Assembly: GCF_964340395.1 (NCBI RefSeq)
Contig: NC_135557.1
Location: 5,565,216-5,629,215, forward strand
Length of the DNA: 64,000 nucleotides
Source: Glandiceps talaboti
Taxonomy: Eukaryota; Hemichordata; Enteropneusta; Spengelidae
Direction: 5' to 3'
Position 1 is the first letter of the stretch. Each line of letters begins with the position of its first letter. Below the pieces are notes generated by a model that saw only the letters and a list, made by a program, of their open reading frames with translations, was not told where the DNA came from and ran no database searches. Below, piece by piece: positions 62,706-64,000 of this stretch. The position numbers and the translations under genes were made by a program.

Positions 62706-64000
62706 TAAGGAGGTATATTATTGTGTATACCAAGATATGGGTGACCCTATTTTTTCTGTTTCTCATTATCCAACCAACCCAAATTTTCAGCTCAGGCATC
62801 AAAATATTTGTTTTTCCATTTTTGTCTGCCTCTAATACTTTGTGGAACAGCGCCCTCTATGACAAAAATGAGCAATTGTCTGGACTGTCAATGTCATGTA
62901 CGGTCAGGGCAGCAGTGATAAACTTAAAAATTTATTTAAAGTTTGGCTGAGAACATGTCAATTGTGTAGAGAAGCTGAGAAAGGGTTTGTTACCAGGAAT
63001 TCAATAAAAAGAAGATAGAGAGGAGGAAAAGGAGATGCAGAGAAACATGAAGATGTTACTTTTTTACTTTTGTTTATACTGACCGACCCATACTTACTAT
63101 GAAACAAACAATAAATAAAAAGGGCTCTTAGTCTAGATGCTATGTGTGACATCCAATCTCAAGATTTCTTCACCCAGGAGAGTTTCAAAGCCATGGATAG
63201 CCTCTATTGAGGTTAATTCTGTCTAATGAATATCTCCATGACAACAACACAACCAGACAGTGCCGACACTGTGGAGTAGAGCTGCAACCAGTGTTTCGTT
63301 TGCTCTTTTAGGGTCAGGTTATTGTAATACTTATGTCTATTTTGGGTCTATACTTACTGGAGACGTCAAGTTCCACTGGAGACGTCAAGTCCCACTTGAA
63401 GTATGTGTTAAGCTACATGGTTTGAAGTGACAGACCATTGCCATCAACCAATCACAAACAAACAATAGGGAGAAACACTAACATTCTTGATTTAAAACAA
63501 ACACATTCTGAACAGGAGGTATTTCCAAATACGAAGATAACAAAACTAGTGTATTTTGAGTGTGGGTGTAGGTTGCTATGACTACCTGTTCTTGTTAAGG
63601 ACAATCACACAGTGTCACACAAGCTAAATAAGTAAACTTTGTTTCTTTAGGGGTGGAGGTATGTCTGGCATCAATGCGATTGCTGAATTTCACTTTCACA
63701 CTTCTAACCAAATTTTGAAAACTTTCATGCCTTTACTGATAACAGGTTCTATATGTACTACTGAGATGTTGATAAGTTGATAAAAAAATTACTTCTAATA
63801 TGAGATACAGTGCTGGGTTTACGGTAGTATTTTGATATGTTTACCAACATCTCTCGATAGTAAACAGGTTCATAATTATAAGTTGAAACTTCATGTTTAC
63901 TATCATGTTTTTATATTACACTGATTGTAGTGGTTTGACCGCTACAGTTTTCATCATGGTGTACATAATATATAAACATGTGATGTTGAACTTGCGATCG
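62706..64000. other. Non-coding stretch to window end
   Basis: A 20-bp direct repeat (CTGGAGACGTCAAGT(T/C)CCACT) lies at about 63358-63395. No gene is supported; frames up to 99 codons lack motifs. Confidence 0.4.

Overview
The window is nuclear DNA of an animal, most likely a marine invertebrate. GT-AG introns interrupt the coding regions, vertebrate-style promoter motifs (CCAAT, TATA, CRE) are present, and non-LTR retrotransposons with tetranucleotide or hexanucleotide tails are scattered through it. An amphioxus-like chordate, hemichordate or lophotrochozoan would fit; I cannot name the species from sequence alone. DNA is AT-rich, and close to 40% of the window is minisatellite.

Layout. 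1-1430 is a 60-bp satellite cut by the window edge. 1440-6120 holds retrotransposon debris, a G-rich minisatellite, a 47-bp minisatellite carrying a small transposon, and two predicted coding exons on the minus strand. 6196-12165 is a 26-bp AT-rich minisatellite. 12170-12950 is a duplicate of the 1490-3790 region, including a second copy of one exon. 12950-22835 is a 27-bp minisatellite, and 23215-29730 a 29-bp minisatellite. 29770-34060 is the best gene of the window, on the minus strand. 34990-36180 is a long-TIR foldback element. 37122-37440 is a compound microsatellite. 38459-39018 is a plus-strand TATA promoter with a micro-ORF. 39827-43735 holds candidate 5' exons and a promoter of the minus-strand gene. 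45906-46640 is a decayed, unidentified minus-strand reading frame. 46710-50960 is one retrotransposon inserted in another. 53050-53580 is a second copy of the 43-kb promoter and first exon. 55034-56153 is a truncated retrotransposon. The remainder to 64000 is mostly non-coding with short tandem repeats and one 0.76-kb TIR element.

The gene. Five minus-strand exons join in frame (phases 2,1,1,1) to give 751 residues: a short Ser/Asn/Gln-rich head, a GT-B glycosyltransferase-like domain that lacks the usual paired catalytic/donor-site glutamates, a basic linker, a small domain resembling the TRADD-N group of immune and apoptosis adaptors, and a long coiled coil. This architecture suggests a signalling or scaffold protein of innate immunity rather than a working enzyme; that is inference.

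How the parts may connect. The last exon of that gene ends with a stop codon that overlaps a possible phase-1 splice donor. Three further minus-strand exons (12895-12785, 6119-6048, 3751-3641) are all phase 1-1 and join to it and to each other in frame. If they belong to the gene, each of its downstream introns consists mainly of a different minisatellite, and the gene continues past the left edge. One of these exons is duplicated. The duplicate that lies beside the 9.9-kb 27-bp array matches a copy at 3790 with a single repeat unit, so the window appears to preserve the before and after states of a minisatellite birth.
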